NCBI GenBank assembly: GCA_030159075.1
Contig: BROG01000476.1
Coordinates: forward strand, 186,001-250,000
Length of the DNA: 64,000 nucleotides
Direction: 5' to 3'
From: Atrina japonica
Taxonomy: Eukaryota > Mollusca > Bivalvia > Pterioida > Pinnidae
Below are positions 12,105-26,700 of the stretch, in pieces. Position 1 is the stretch's first letter. Each line of letters starts with the position of its first letter. The position numbers and the translations under genes were made by a program. Below the pieces are notes generated by a model. It did not search any database and was not told the DNA's origin. It saw nothing but the letters and a program-made list of their open reading frames with translations.

Positions 12105-15100
12105 TTTTACAGTTAAAATATAAAATATTATCATATTGCCCCTCATCACTTTGTATGTCTGTATATAAACCAAATAAATGGTGAGAAAAGGGATTCAGTA
12201 CATAAGATAAATCATTTGGAATCCTGCTCTCATTTGCACTTTATTTCAGTAAACACCTAAACTAAAGATTATACGAAAAAACTGTAAAACACTCAATATT
12301 CACAAATATTGGCCCCATGACCTTTATCAAGTGAAAGATGGCAATATCTATATTTACTGTTTTTTCACATAACGATACTTCCCTTTGGAGGACATTTTCA
12401 AGATTATAGATTCATTAAACCATTCTCAAGAGTAATGTAAATTATCTTGTGTACTATTTTCCTATTTGGATAACATTGTAAACAAATTTGTATTTGTATA
12501 ACCATGGCTTTTCAATACATAATAAGATATTGTAGATACGCATATTCTAAAAGCTATACAGAAAATAAATATCTGAAATGTACATCTTCTACCGCATTCA
12601 CTAGAGAGCAAGTTTAGAGTGCTGTACTATATTGCTTGTTCTAACCATGTGGCACACCAAATTATCCAACACTCTCTATTCAATAATAAAACACCACATA
12701 ATAATAATGATCCACCTCTAGTATCCAGCAGTAGTATTTCCTTCCTGTGATGAAATTATTTATTTTTAGTATCATTTTCACATTTACAGGTTCACCATTC
12801 CATGTTGATGTTCAAGATGCAGTGGAAGTTGTCAAGGAAACCATTTATACAAAAGAGACATCTGTAGTCACCAAATTTGAACCAATGACTGCCAGTGTTC
12901 AGACAAAACAATTTTGTGTGAACCAACAGCAGTGGTTTATGCTGGAAGCATTTGGCTCCAATTTAGTTGATTTTGATCAGCTAGAGATTGTGATTAGAGG
13001 TTTAAGACCCTGTCAATATTACATATAAAATCTGAAAATAAAGTTGTCAAAATCCAAGTGTTTGATACATAATCGTCATTGGATCGATCCGTGCTTGTAA
13101 TTGTGTGAGAGATGAAGGGATTGCGAGAAAGATATAACTTCCTGCTTTTGTATTTATCACTCTTATATCTTGTTCTATTAAATGTAACTAAACATCTTAC
13201 TTTCACTTTCCATTTTTTTGTTATTATTAATTTTTTTTTTCGTTAATGCATGATCAATGTTGTTTATTTACTTACAAATCCCAGCTGCTCCCTAAACTTG
13301 AGTAAGTCCACCAATACATCTCGTTAAATGATGTTGCCAATAAAATGGTTTTGATTTTGAACATGATATTTCAGCTCCCTCTGGTGACAGAATACCTGCT
13401 AAGATCATTTCCCAGTATGATGGAACATTCAAGGTGGAATGGACACCACCTGTGGCAGGTAATAACATGACACCACGTACAGATGGCTAGAGTTTGTAAA
13501 AATTATATGAAATAATAATAATACAAATGTAAGGATAAGATTGATCCATAATAGAGATTGATTCTTATCTAAATAGAGTCCAATCAGGATATACTGAAAT
13601 GGAAGCAGAATTATTTTTTCTTTCAAATAAATGGGTTTCAAAATGAAAAGATGTAACGATAATAATAAAGACCTTTGGCCTGGGAATCAAAATCACAGGT
13701 GACAATGACAATACCCAAGATATATATATTTATAAAAGTATAAACACTGACAAACATTATGATGTATGTTTTATCTCTGTATCTTGTACACTTTTTGAAT
13801 TATCTGAAATAAAAACGTGTATCTTAATTTCTGTTAATTATGAATAATTAATGCTGGCATGAGGGCCTATATTGACTTTAGCAGTCAAAGGGTTAATAGA
13901 GTTATAATCTGTCCTTATGTGAAATTGATATTGAATAATCAGTGCATTTATATTATTTGCCTATTTTAATACACTTAAAAAAATATTTGCATGTTTTGTG
14001 AACAGGTCGACACAATGTTGAAGTATCTTATTCTGGCAGACAGATAGAAGGAAGTCCATTTGCTGTGGATGTCTTTGACTTGGCTTTATTGCGTATTGAT
14101 AATTTCAAACAGTCTGGTGTCGGAGAACCTGCCTCATTTGATTGTAAGTAAAATCAAGTCATGTATAAAACCTACCACAGCACGAAAACCTCCACCTTTG
14201 TTTTCCCTTCTGTTTGGGCATTCTGGCTTTATATGTCTGTATTAGTACAGTGGAACCTGTATGGAAAAACCATTCTCATGTAAGACCACCTATCCTCCGA
14301 GACCTCTGAAAGTCAGTTGGTTAAATAATTATTTACATAAACCCTCTTTTGAGAGCCTACCTGTCTTAAGAGACCACATTTTAGTGGCAGAAAGGGTTGG
14401 TCTCTCAAGACAGGTTCCAATGTACCAGATTGATGCTTTCCACTGTGATAATTTCCAGATTTCCTAGTCATCATGAATGACCTTCTGGTAGATTGCTATT
14501 AAAATGGATTTCATTTTACAATGTTTAAGAAGCATAAAGAAACAACTGTTAGTGCAAGTTGCTAGAATTTGAATAATTATTTTAATTTTTGAGCTAAAGC
14601 CAAGATGAGAGGGGAAACAAATCCTGACAATTATGTATTCTGAATTAATCTGCTTTGTTATACTGATGAAGAATTGTTCTTCAGACTTGGATAGAAAGGA
14701 AACATTGACCTAAAAACTATTTTGTTTAAATTTGTTATTAAGATTCAAAATTTCTTTTTACAGCTCCAAATGTAATTAGGTATCATGAAGCGGTTATATT
14801 TTCCAATGACATTTCACCTATCCTCCATTGCAATTTTCTTATTGAGAAAAATGTCCAAAAATAAACTGAAAAAGAGAAAAACCAATTACGTACAACTGAA
14901 ATTCTGTTGTAATGAATTAAAAAGTTTATAACAAAATATTTACGTGAAGTCCTTTTCTACACAGTTGACATGAGCCAGGCTGGTTTATATGAATTTAATG
15001 TCGTCATACGAAGCCCAACAGGACAGATTGTCGATCATAACATCAACGATGGCAGTAGTCACCTTGTCAGAGAGATCTCTTACATTCCATCTGAAGCTGG

Positions 15101-16194
15101 ATCACATGAAATTTACTTGAACTTCTGCAGATTTGAACTTCCAGGTAGGATAGCTTTGTTTTTTCTTTAACTCTACTGCGATATGAACTACATCCTCTTA
15201 ACTCTAAATTAGCCTGCCAGATATCATCGGTACAGTAAAACCTATTTCAGTGACCACCTGTGTATAAAGGCCACCTGTTCACAAAGACCAGTTTTTGCTG
15301 TCCCCAATATTACCATTTGTGTACAAATCAACCTCTATATAAAGACCACCTCCCTATAAAGACTGGTTTTCTTGTGTCCCAAAGGAGGTCTTTATATACA
15401 AGTTTCACTGTATTCCATTATCCTCTACAGTGAAACTTGTATATAAAGACCCCTTTAGGGGAAACAACAAAACCGGTCTTTATAGAGAGGTGGTCTTTAT
15501 ATTAAGGTTGATTTGTACACAAATGGGGATAGCAAAAGACAGTCTTTATGACCAGGTGATCTTTATACACAGGGTGGTCACTAAAGCAGGTTTTACTGTA
15601 GTTCAATGATACGTACTGCTACATGTTTTTTCACTAGTCACATTAAAAATTGTAGCTACTGGGTACATGTATTTTTGTATGTGACAGAAAAAGTTTTGAG
15701 AATAATTTCTAATTTATCATGCTCCTCAAAAACATATATACCTGGGAATTTTTGCTCCCATTTGATTTTTTGCCCTTGAAATGAGAGGGTGAATTGAAAA
15801 TGAATGTGAAATTTTCAAGCTACATAATTAAAGCACAGAAATGCATGTCATCCATGATAGTATTGTGATTTAGGGCAAATTTAAGACCGGGTGAATTTGT
15901 TTTCTATCATTAAAGGGCTAAAATACCCCAGGGCAAAAATGTTCAGGTAGGTCCCCTATACAGTAATCATCTTTGGCCTTTGTCGTCCTCTGTCTGTCAC
16001 CGAGTCCAAAACAAGTCATACAGATGGCTACTGTATAGAGTGTTTAAGATATATCTTAGGAAAGCCAAATGATACATGCATAGATTGAAGATAAAGAAGG
16101 AAGCTATGAAATATGAACTCATTATATCAAAAGTCAAGGTCACTGTTATTAAAGATAAGGTCTTTAAAGCATTGCATTTGGATCCTGTATAAAT

Positions 16195-16225
<31 letters not shown>

Positions 16226-19200
16226 CAGCATCTTTCTTTCATTCCTGAAATCTAGGTCACTGTAGTAATGGATCTTAAGAAAATTTATTTTTTACATAAA
16301 GGACAAATTTAACAATCTTAGGTTTCATAGGTTGAATAGAAGATCAAATCAAACGATTTCAGTAAATTGATATGGATGGAACCTTTAGATGATTTTGTTA
16401 CATTTATGCATTATCATTCATTGAATAACGAAATCAGTGATGGTTGTGAGAAAGTTTTTGTAATCAAAACATGTGCCAAATTCATATTCATTCAAAGTTG
16501 CTAGTTGTACTTGTCTAGTACTCAAATATTGATCAAAGGAAAATACCGGTACAACTTTTGTTGTAGAATAAGTTAATTTTCGCCAGATTCAGATATCTTG
16601 GACACATCTATATATAGGGCGGCAAGATAGCTAACTCATTTTTGTGATTTTAAAATCTTGACATAACTTACATGCGCGTATATGTAATTCCATCTATCAT
16701 ACAAAAACATTGTTGCTATCGGTGCCTTTACAAAGCATTACCATCACTTCTAGTTCTGTAAAATGAACCATAAATATTTGATATACCTATAGAATTTTGT
16801 ATTGATTTAATCTAAAGAAATTCATTTCTGTTTTGATGTTTATGTATTCACCTACATGTGTCAATGATCTGGATAGGGTTTTAATGTGATTGATTTAAAA
16901 CATTGCTGAAAGAAATTATAACATAACTACAAGGTTTTAGGTTCAAGTCCCGGTCAGATCCGAGCTTTTTGATTTCAGATAATGACTTGACATCAGATGA
17001 TATATAGCTAGTCTTTAAGGGGGCATTAGCTGATTTTTTTAAATATCTTTTTTTTGTTTTACTGCTTAGATTAATGTACAAAAACAAAAAAGAGATATAC
17101 ACAAGCATAACAATTCTTTAATTCCAACATATTTTGTGAAAATGACATGAGAAACACAGTTTGGCAATTATTTATTTGCAAATGATTAATAATTGACCTT
17201 ACTATTTGTTTATGCATATGGACCTGACCTTATTTCCACAGAATATATAGGAATATAAGAGGTTTTATGCCTCAGTATATCTCTCTCTTGTTGATTTACA
17301 TCAATCTAAGTTGTAAAAAAAAAAAAATTTTTGGAAAACACAACTAATGCCCTTTTAAGAAGGTTGAAGTGTAATGTCCCTTTAAGGAGGTTGAAGTGTA
17401 ATGCCCCTTTAAGAAGGTTGTGCCCTTTAAGGAGGTTGAAGTGTAATGTCCCTTTAAGAAGGTTGAAGTGTAATGCCCCTTTAAGAAGTTTGAAGTGTTA
17501 TGCTCCTTTAAGGAGGTTGAAGTGTAATGCCCCTTTAAGAAGATTGAAGTGTTATGCCCCTTTAAGAAGGTTGAAGTGCCTGTCTTATCTCCCCTTTTCT
17601 GTATCTTGTGTAAATGTTTTTAGATGAACTCATCGTGGAGAAAGTTGAATTGGTGATCAAAACATAGACCTTGTTGTTGAATGACAAATTGTTTTCTAAA
17701 TCAACTGTGCTTGCCATGTTTGTTGATTTTAGTTGTATCATTTCACCATTTGTAAAAAAAACAATTTCTGTTATCTGTGATATATTGACTAATTACATGT
17801 TTAAAGGTCAACCCAAATCTTGACATTTCAATAGTGGTGGTGATAAACAGAGAAACAGTTACACAATGTAATCATATCACTGCCACTGATATAGTAAATA
17901 TCTGCCATACCAGTATCATTTTGTTTAGCATTTGTGAGTTCTGGAGTTTTGCCTACTAAAGGAAAGTTTTTGTTTGGTTTTCTATCAAGCCTCAACTGTT
18001 TTAACTTACCTGAATCACATAGGTAACCTATTATGATCTGCCTTACCTGTTCCATTTTGTGTTGTGTTAGTGATGTCACGTGGGACTAAAGGAAAGTTTT
18101 TTCTGAATCACATAGGTAACCTATTATGATCCACCTTTCTTGTATCATTTTGTGTTGTGTTTGTAAGGCCTAGACATAGGCCTACTATGAAATCCACCTT
18201 ACCTGAATCTTAGGTAACCTATTATTATCCATCTGTGTCATTTTGTGTTGTGTTTGTGAGGCCTAGATGTAGGCCTACTACAGGAAAGTTTTTGTTTGGC
18301 TTTCTATTAAGCCTCAACTGTTTTTAGTTACCTGAATCATATAGGTAACCTATTACAATCTCGGTGGTCTTTACCCGGGTATCCGGGGTTTCTCCTCCAC
18401 CAATAAAATCTGGACGCCATCATATGACTGAAAGATTGTTAAGTATGACGTTAAACAAAATAATCAAATCAAATAAAAATCAAAGCATCTGTGGGTGATG
18501 TACAAAAGCTTTTGAACATTATATGATTCCTCTCAGCATCAACAGGTCAATTACTCTTCAAATTTTGTACATAACATCTTTAGGTCAGAGGTAATAGAAG
18601 TTGCATATTTCCTGACCCCTAGGCCAGAGTCATCTGTACTGTACAAAATGTAGATAGGGAGGGGCACACAAGGGGAATTATACAGTCCCTTCTGTCTCAT
18701 GTTACATGGTAGGAATACATGTACCCATATAACGTACCTGTATGTTTATTACCTATCAGATGACCATATCAAAATGAAGCGCTGACCCATATTTGCATTT
18801 TTCAAACTTTTTAATACTTCGTATGTTTTCTTTGTACAACAACGGAATTTCTAATATACTTGACCATTTTTCTGATAAGAACTAGGATATCTAGTTCATC
18901 ACCTTCGTTATGGTCTTTCATATTTCTTATGTCCGTGTTTGAAGGTTTGAATTGTATCCTTGATGCAGTCCATTAGATAGAAATTATACATGGGTGGGTG
19001 TTGGGTGGTACCAGCTAATGAAAGGTATCATAATCTAGAAAGTACACAAACATGACACATTTCAAATATTTGCCTCCGTGATGGATATTAAGTAAATATT
19101 GACCTCAAGTTACGTTTATAAACAGAATATTGAATGAGTTTATCATTATTTCTTTTAATCATTGTGTGGGAACATAAGAGTGTTGAACTTTTTTCTGGAA

Positions 19201-22200
19201 CACCTATGGTATTCACTTTCGTTTAAGACTTCCATACTTTTAGACAATGTTTCAGAGTAGTTTAGACTTTCTGCAGACAGGGTGATTTTTTTTTTTAATA
19301 TAAAGTGAAATTGATAGCTCCCAACATGTGTAAATGTACCTTTGTATAATAGTTGCAAGGTGGGCTCCAAAGGATATCTTGGTATTTATCAATTTTTAGA
19401 TTCTTAATGTTTACTGGTAATTGGTATACAGGTATAGTAAAAGTAATACAACTGTCATAATTTTCAGTTATTCAGTATTAGTATATATATAATTTGTTTG
19501 GGAATGCAAATATATAGCAGTTATTAATGGATCTAACTGATGTTGAATTGATTGTCAAGGGTTCTTATCCTTGTAACTATATCATTGACCTTTCTGGTTA
19601 AGAATCTCCTTTGAAATAAAAAACATTTGCCTGTTCATGTTTAGTTAGAAATCAGGAAGGGTAGAATACACTGAATTTGGAGAAAGAGAGGGGGGCTGGT
19701 TATATACATGTAACTGTACATATCTATAGAATGATTTACCAGTATGTATTGTCTAATCTCGATATATCATCACCTTTTGGTATTCAGAAATTATGGTGGT
19801 TTATCAAGTCTGGCAATGAATCGATGCCCGCATTTTGGGGGAAGTAGAGTTTCCATTCTTTGGCAGTGGTCCAAATAAGCTGCGTATTTGCATATTTTAT
19901 GCTTAAAAAAAATCAATGGATACCCTGGCAAGTTAAAATCCATGCATAAGATACCAAGTGCAAATCTAAATGGAAGCGTAAAATTAAACACACTGAATAT
20001 GAAACTTGCAGAGAGATTAAATATTGAGTTCACTTGTTCTGAATGGATCTTGGTCATAAAGTGTGTTAAAGCTCTGTAGTGATATTGTTTTTGCTGACCC
20101 ACACCCAGATGTTTAGTGTAGACTTACAACATTGTACAGACAGTTAAACACATATTAATTAATGGCAATTTAGAGGCCAAACTTTGATATTAAAACCAAT
20201 GCCAATCATAATTAGGCAACAGAATTGGAAATACCCACTTTACCAAATTTTTGTGGGTAAAAATACCCACTGCATTTGGAAATGGTGGGTATTGTACCCA
20301 AGTACTCAGAAAGTTATCTGGAGTATGTACTACTTTGGTATCACAGGTATATCTTTGATTAATGGAGGACAGCACAACAGTTCATATTAAGTACTTGTCT
20401 TGTTGATCTAATTCATCAATTACCTGGTCTTAGATTGCTACTGCTGTTCAGCTTTACGTTGGTGACCTATAGCAACTATTTATCCGCTTCATTGACCACG
20501 ATTACCTATGGCAGTATATCGAGAACTGATGCTTTGAAATGGACATTAGTTCTTAAAATTGAGTGGCGGAGGGCGATAATGAACTCGGCATTATAAAGAG
20601 AATTTCATACAGCAGGAAAAAATGTTTCTAAAAAATGTGGCATTATTGTGAGAATGGCAATTAATCGAGTGGCGATAATTTGAGAATTGACTGCATGCAT
20701 TTAGTGCGGTAACTGATAAGCATTAGTGCATGTAAAAACAGCTCGTCTTTAGATAAATTAAAACAAGTTCTGTTTGTGCAGTCTCTACTCCAACAAGATA
20801 TTTTTCACTTTTTCTATAAAAAAAGCAATGAGTCAGAACAGATTATAAAAGCAAGTTAACTATTCTCTTTTCATCCATATAATAGTAAAATGAAAAATTT
20901 GTGTTTGAGAATTTCGGTTTAAATTGGTGACACTTAGTGGGACAATTCACACCTTTTTGTGTAAAACTGTCAAGTGGTACATCACAAACTACCTGTACAT
21001 CATGTACAGGTGTGAAAACTGAAAATAACAGCAGAGCAGTATAGCTGTGTGACCACCACTGACCACCACTGACCCAGTCATTGTCAACAAAAACTACATA
21101 CAGGAAATCTGTCCGTTGTTATTATGGACAAATCAGAGAATTAATAGTATTACCTAACAGTTGACCAATACAATTGAAAGGAACGATACACAATATTGCA
21201 TTATGTATTCTTCTGTCATTACCCCATGAGTTTTAAATGTCCAGTCTTTCTCCCTTTTTGGACATAATACCGACCTATTGATTAAGGTATATTGACTCTT
21301 TTATCAGATTCTGCAAGCTTGTTTACACACTATCAAGTGATACAAGATCGGAGCTGTTTAGTGATCTTAACGTTTACAAACAGGTTTTATAAAGCTTGAG
21401 AGCCAGTACTGGTAGTTCTTGTTTAGTTCTACTTACGGGGGAACAAGAATGTATTCGGGATAAATTTGATCTAAATATAGAATCAAAAGACCACTATAAC
21501 TATATCACATTGAAATCAAGATTTAAATCTGTTTTATGCCGACATGAGTTACCTGCAGGAAATTTACATAGTGCATTTAAATACTTCTTCTCAACTGGAT
21601 TTTTGTACTTTTTCTTTCTTTTAAAAGTGTCGTTGCTTTAAACTTATGCTGTTTCAGAATTCATTTGATTAACGTATTGAGTGCCAAGTTAGTAGGATGG
21701 CACTCCTCAAGGTGACAAATTTCAATCCAACGATATTACAAAGTGTGAACTTTCTCAGGTGGGATGAAAATGTAAACCTGTCGGACATAAATGGAAACCT
21801 TCATTAGCTAATACATACCATGATAAAGAATTTAACCATTTTATGGAGTTGAAATATACATAGGATGCTTTTATATGTGTTAGCTCCTGGATAACTCATT
21901 TACACTAAAACAGATCAATTGTACAAACATAAGGGTATTGAGTGGAAAATTCAATAGAATAATTCACGTGTCGTTGTGGGATTCGGTGTCATAAAGATGT
22001 TTTATGTGTTGTAGTCGTTGAAGACAGTTAATTATCTGTGTCACCTATAGTTTTTCTGACAAGACATCAACATCTAACATTGAACCGTATCTAACCAGTA
22101 GAATTGTCATAACCTTAATTTATTTGATGACATTTGAGTTTCCCATATGTATCTTTGTAGTCCTGTATGCTTTGAAATTCATCAGTATTAAAGATTTGAT

Positions 22201-23755
22201 AATAATTACAATCAGAAATTTTACCAGTGATGACATTAAATTTGTTTTATTTGGTTGAAACAAAAGAGGACAATGTGAAGGCCAGTCTGTATTGATATCG
22301 GTTAGAGGTATTTAAACTATATAGTATACGTGTATGATATCTGAATCTATACTACTGCTCTGTTTGGGATTAAGAGTATATTGTTTATATACATATACAT
22401 AGTAGTAGTAATTTATTAGGCCAGAAATATTTGATATAAACACAGATATTATTGAATAATTTCTTATCATTAAGTCTTATCTTGAGGCCAGTATGGAACT
22501 AGCAAGGTGATTTTATTATATATAAGTAGATGTAACTGATATCGTAGGCTAGTAGGACAGGTAAACAGTCATTTAGCGATAATTATCTCATACAAATGAT
22601 GGCTCGTTAAAAAGACTCAATTCAAAGAGCAGAACTAAATGATAAAATATGGATGAAGGAGAAACTCTAAGGGATGAGATGGAAAAAGAAGTGAAAGAGA
22701 TCAGTGTAGATGCGGTGTTAGGAGAATTACAGAATGTGTTAAAGGATAAATACACCGAGAGCGAGTCCGATAGTGATGATAGTGACAAACTTCATGACCA
22801 GAAACTGGAGGGTGAAAATGACATAGATAATGTGGATATTGATGATGTTATCACATCAACGGACAGAATAAAGATTGAAAATTACTTGACGGAGGATAAA
22901 AACAAAACAGACGAGGAAAAAATAGAGGAAAGTGAAGGAGGCATTACTAGTGCAAGTCCTCCAAAATCTCCCCCCTCGGGTTATAATCCTCTTTTGGATC
23001 GACCAATTTTCTTTAAAACTTCCATAAAAAAGGATCCAGGATCAAAACTGCATGACGAGCTTGTAAAAGAATTGGGATCTGTGCTTAAGAAACGTAATAT
23101 TACAGAAAGGACACCTAGTGTGAAAGAAAACAAAAATGTTCATTTTATCGGCAATTTTAAGAATGGTAAAAAGCGAGACAGTGATGACAAGCCATCCAGT
23201 ATATTCTCAAATAAGGTGCTACTTGCTAATTTGGAAAACCATTTGAAAAAATCTCTACATAAAAATACAGAGAGGCATAGGACCAGTCTCAAAGATGCAA
23301 AATTAGGTTTAGTTTCACATCAAGAAAAGTCCACAAAAGAAATTAAAATTACACCATTCTCTGAAAACAAACCTAAGCAAGTGTATTCTAGTCAAACAGG
23401 AAATGAAAAGTTTCTCAATTTAGAACAAGTTAAAAAAAGTGACACGTTGACACATTCACAAGTCATTGACAGAACTATAACCAAAGACAATATTCGATAC
23501 ATTCATACAGAACAAGGAAAACATGTGACCTACTTAAAAATTTCTGGTAAGATGTAACAGTATACATGTAGGATATATGTAGAACTGATGTATAGAAATA
23601 ACATTTGTGTGTGTGTAGTGTGTGTGAAGTCTGTGTGTAGTCTGTGTGTAGTGTGTGTGAAGTGTATGTGTGTGTGTAGTCTTGTGTGTTTAATGTGTGT
23701 GTAGTGTGTTTGTGTATATATATATAAAATGTTACATTCACATAGAATTAAGTAT

Positions 23756-23793
<38 letters not shown>

Positions 23794-26700
23794 AAGAGCA
23801 AGCAAGTAATCAAACACTTACTTAAATGTAGTCTAATTAATATGCACCCAAAATAGTTGAATTGATAGACAATATTTATACATGACTTTTAACCTATGGA
23901 ATGCTATTTAAATGTCCGGGAACATAAATCACATTGCCTGTCAACAGATGAATCACAATACAACAAGTCAGTAAGTCAGTAAGTGTCGACCTCCAAAACA
24001 GGAGGTTACTGGTTCAATACCAGGTCAGACAAGACAGTATAAATTATCAACATATTTTGACTGTAATCATATTTTCAGTGATAAAAATAGCCTGTCTCTA
24101 AAACTTCTGACTATTTATCTGATAGGGCAGTCTCTTTGTAAGGGAGAAGCTAAGGTTTTAAATCTGGTTCAGACAGATCGAAGTCTTTTTAATTAAAGAA
24201 GCGACTGCAACTTATCTGAATTAATCACATGACACCTACAGTGTATAACCAATGCCATGTTCCACATTAGGCATGACCTGTTAGTTATTGCCATGGTGCA
24301 TTGGCATGCAAGTCCTTGGCACTGATAATATGAATTACAGATTTTTATACACAAGCTGCTCAGTTGATCTACAGTGAAACCTGGTTTAGCAACCACCTGT
24401 GAATAAAGACAACCATGTTTTTCTGTCCCCAGTAGTATCATTTGTGTACAAATGAACCTCTATATAAAGGTCACCTCCCTATAAAGACCAGTTTTCTTGT
24501 GTCCCTAAGCAAGTCGTTATACACAAGTTTCACTGTACATGTAAGTGCTGAAATAAATACAGTAAAACCTCACTGTTAAGACCACCTAACTGACTTATAA
24601 TTGATGACTCAGGGATTTTCCTTCCTATCATAGGGGACCAAAATAAGGCTCCATTCCCAATGCAAAAGCAATGCATTTTTTCCCAATTTGCAGTCAAAAT
24701 TTACGAAATTAAATCAGATGACAATGAAATTGAAGAAATTCTTGTATTTTCAAATTGTTGTGTGTATTTCTCTTTTCCCGATTTCAATAAAATGTTGGTA
24801 AAATTCCCAATTTAAAATGCCCAGGCCCCATTCCCAAAGGAGTATGAACAATCCCTTAAGTTGTTTGATGAGTGAGGCAACCTCTTAAGCAAGAGTCTGG
24901 ACTGATCTAATATTCATTACGACATTTTTCAATGGACGGATGAATGTTTACAGTCTTAATTGTTAGGTGGTCTTCCAAGTGAGTTTCCACTCTAGGCCTA
25001 CATGTGTCTACTGAAGATTTCACTGTCAACTTGCATAGGCCAGTTCATGAGTGTTTCTTATAAACATTAGTTAACTTTGAAATAAAAAAAATAAAACAGA
25101 TTTAGAAAAGTCAAGGTCAGTTTCTCGTGAAGAAAGGAAATAATAAAGAGACACAATCTTTTTCTCTATAGAGTTATTCTTAGATCATTTTTGCACAAAT
25201 TATCTGAGATCAAACTTTTAATCCTAGATAAAAGTCAATCCTTGAAGTGGGCATCTAAAAGTCATTTTTACTATGTATACATGGTTGTTGTATTTAATCA
25301 GACTTGAGATAGATCAAGGGGATTGAAATAGCTTAAATTCCACTGTCAATTACCATTGAAATCATGTGCTGGGGATATGAAAAAATAAAAGGAAATATCT
25401 GGGTCCTGGGGTTTTATTTAGTATGCACAAGATTATTGTTTGTGGTGACACTAGAATTTTACATGTACTTTGAAATAAATACCCTGTTACTTCAGATGAC
25501 ATGTAGTTTTATGGACCCATGTACTTTGAAATAAATACCCTGTTACTTCAGATGACATGTAGTTTTATGGACCCATGTACTTTGAGATAAATACCCTGTT
25601 ACTTCAGATGACATGTAGTTTTATGGACCCATGTACTTTGAAATAAATACCTTGTTACTTCAGATGACATGTAGTTTTATGGACCCATGTACTTTGAAAT
25701 AAATACCCTGTTACTTCAGATGACATGTAGTTTTATGGACCCATGTACTTTGAAATAAATACCCTGTTACTTCAGATGACATGTAGTTTTATGGACCCTA
25801 GATTTTGTTTGTTTTTATTCCCCAAGAGCAAAGATGATTGAAGACCAAGTATTTAAGGTTTCTTTGTATTTCCATCTGTCCACAACTCCAACCCTTTTTT
25901 TAACCATCGAACCCAACCTTCTATATAACCATTGAACCCAACCTTCTTCATTTATGTCAACTTGACATTCCTGTTGGTATTTGGACAAACTTGGGACATA
26001 AGTATTTGACAGGCACACCATGTTATTGCTTTTCTTGTTTATCTATTTTTACCAGATGACGCCAGTCACCAAGATCAGTTAGCATTCAACTCAAAATGGC
26101 TGATCGCCAAAAAACAAAAAATTTTAATTAATTTGTTTTGAATAAAGAGAATACTACAAATTATCTCTCATCAAAACATGAAAAAGAACTTCAATATAAT
26201 GTGATTTGATCCAAAATTAACACAAGTTAGAAAAGGTTCAGGTTGAAATTTAGTGATCCTTGATTTGCCTTTTTTTATTCATACATTTGAAAAATAGAGT
26301 TCATTGGGGAATGTAACATTTCCGTTTTAAAAACTGATCTTTACAAAATAAAATGGACACTATGTTTATCAATTATGTGTTCTTTTTGTTATTGACTTGT
26401 AAATGTTTTATATGATGTACAATACAATCAGACTGAACATCATAAATGTTGTACAAAAGTGGGCAATATTTGAGATTTGATGTACAAGATGCTTAAAATG
26501 AATGATAAGTCTATAATATTTTATAAGTCTGTAACATTTTATAAGTCTGTAATGTATTATAAGTCTGTAATGTTTTATAATTTGTATGTCTGTCATAGAC
26601 TGATGAATTATGGTACAGGTTTTTCTATCTCTCCTTTAAGTTCACCTGACCTGAAGGGTCATTTGAGGTATTGCCATTACCTTTTGTTCATCATCTGTCC

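Noticed and set aside
17331..17627. 98-codon frame with LRRLKCNAP repeats
   Set aside because: It is the 27-bp MITE-end array; no gene-like sequence flanks it.
21396..21641. 81-codon + strand frame in the large intron
   Set aside because: It has no ATG at its start, no recognisable domain and no good donor. It could be a non-coding leader exon of the short isoform, but nothing shows that.
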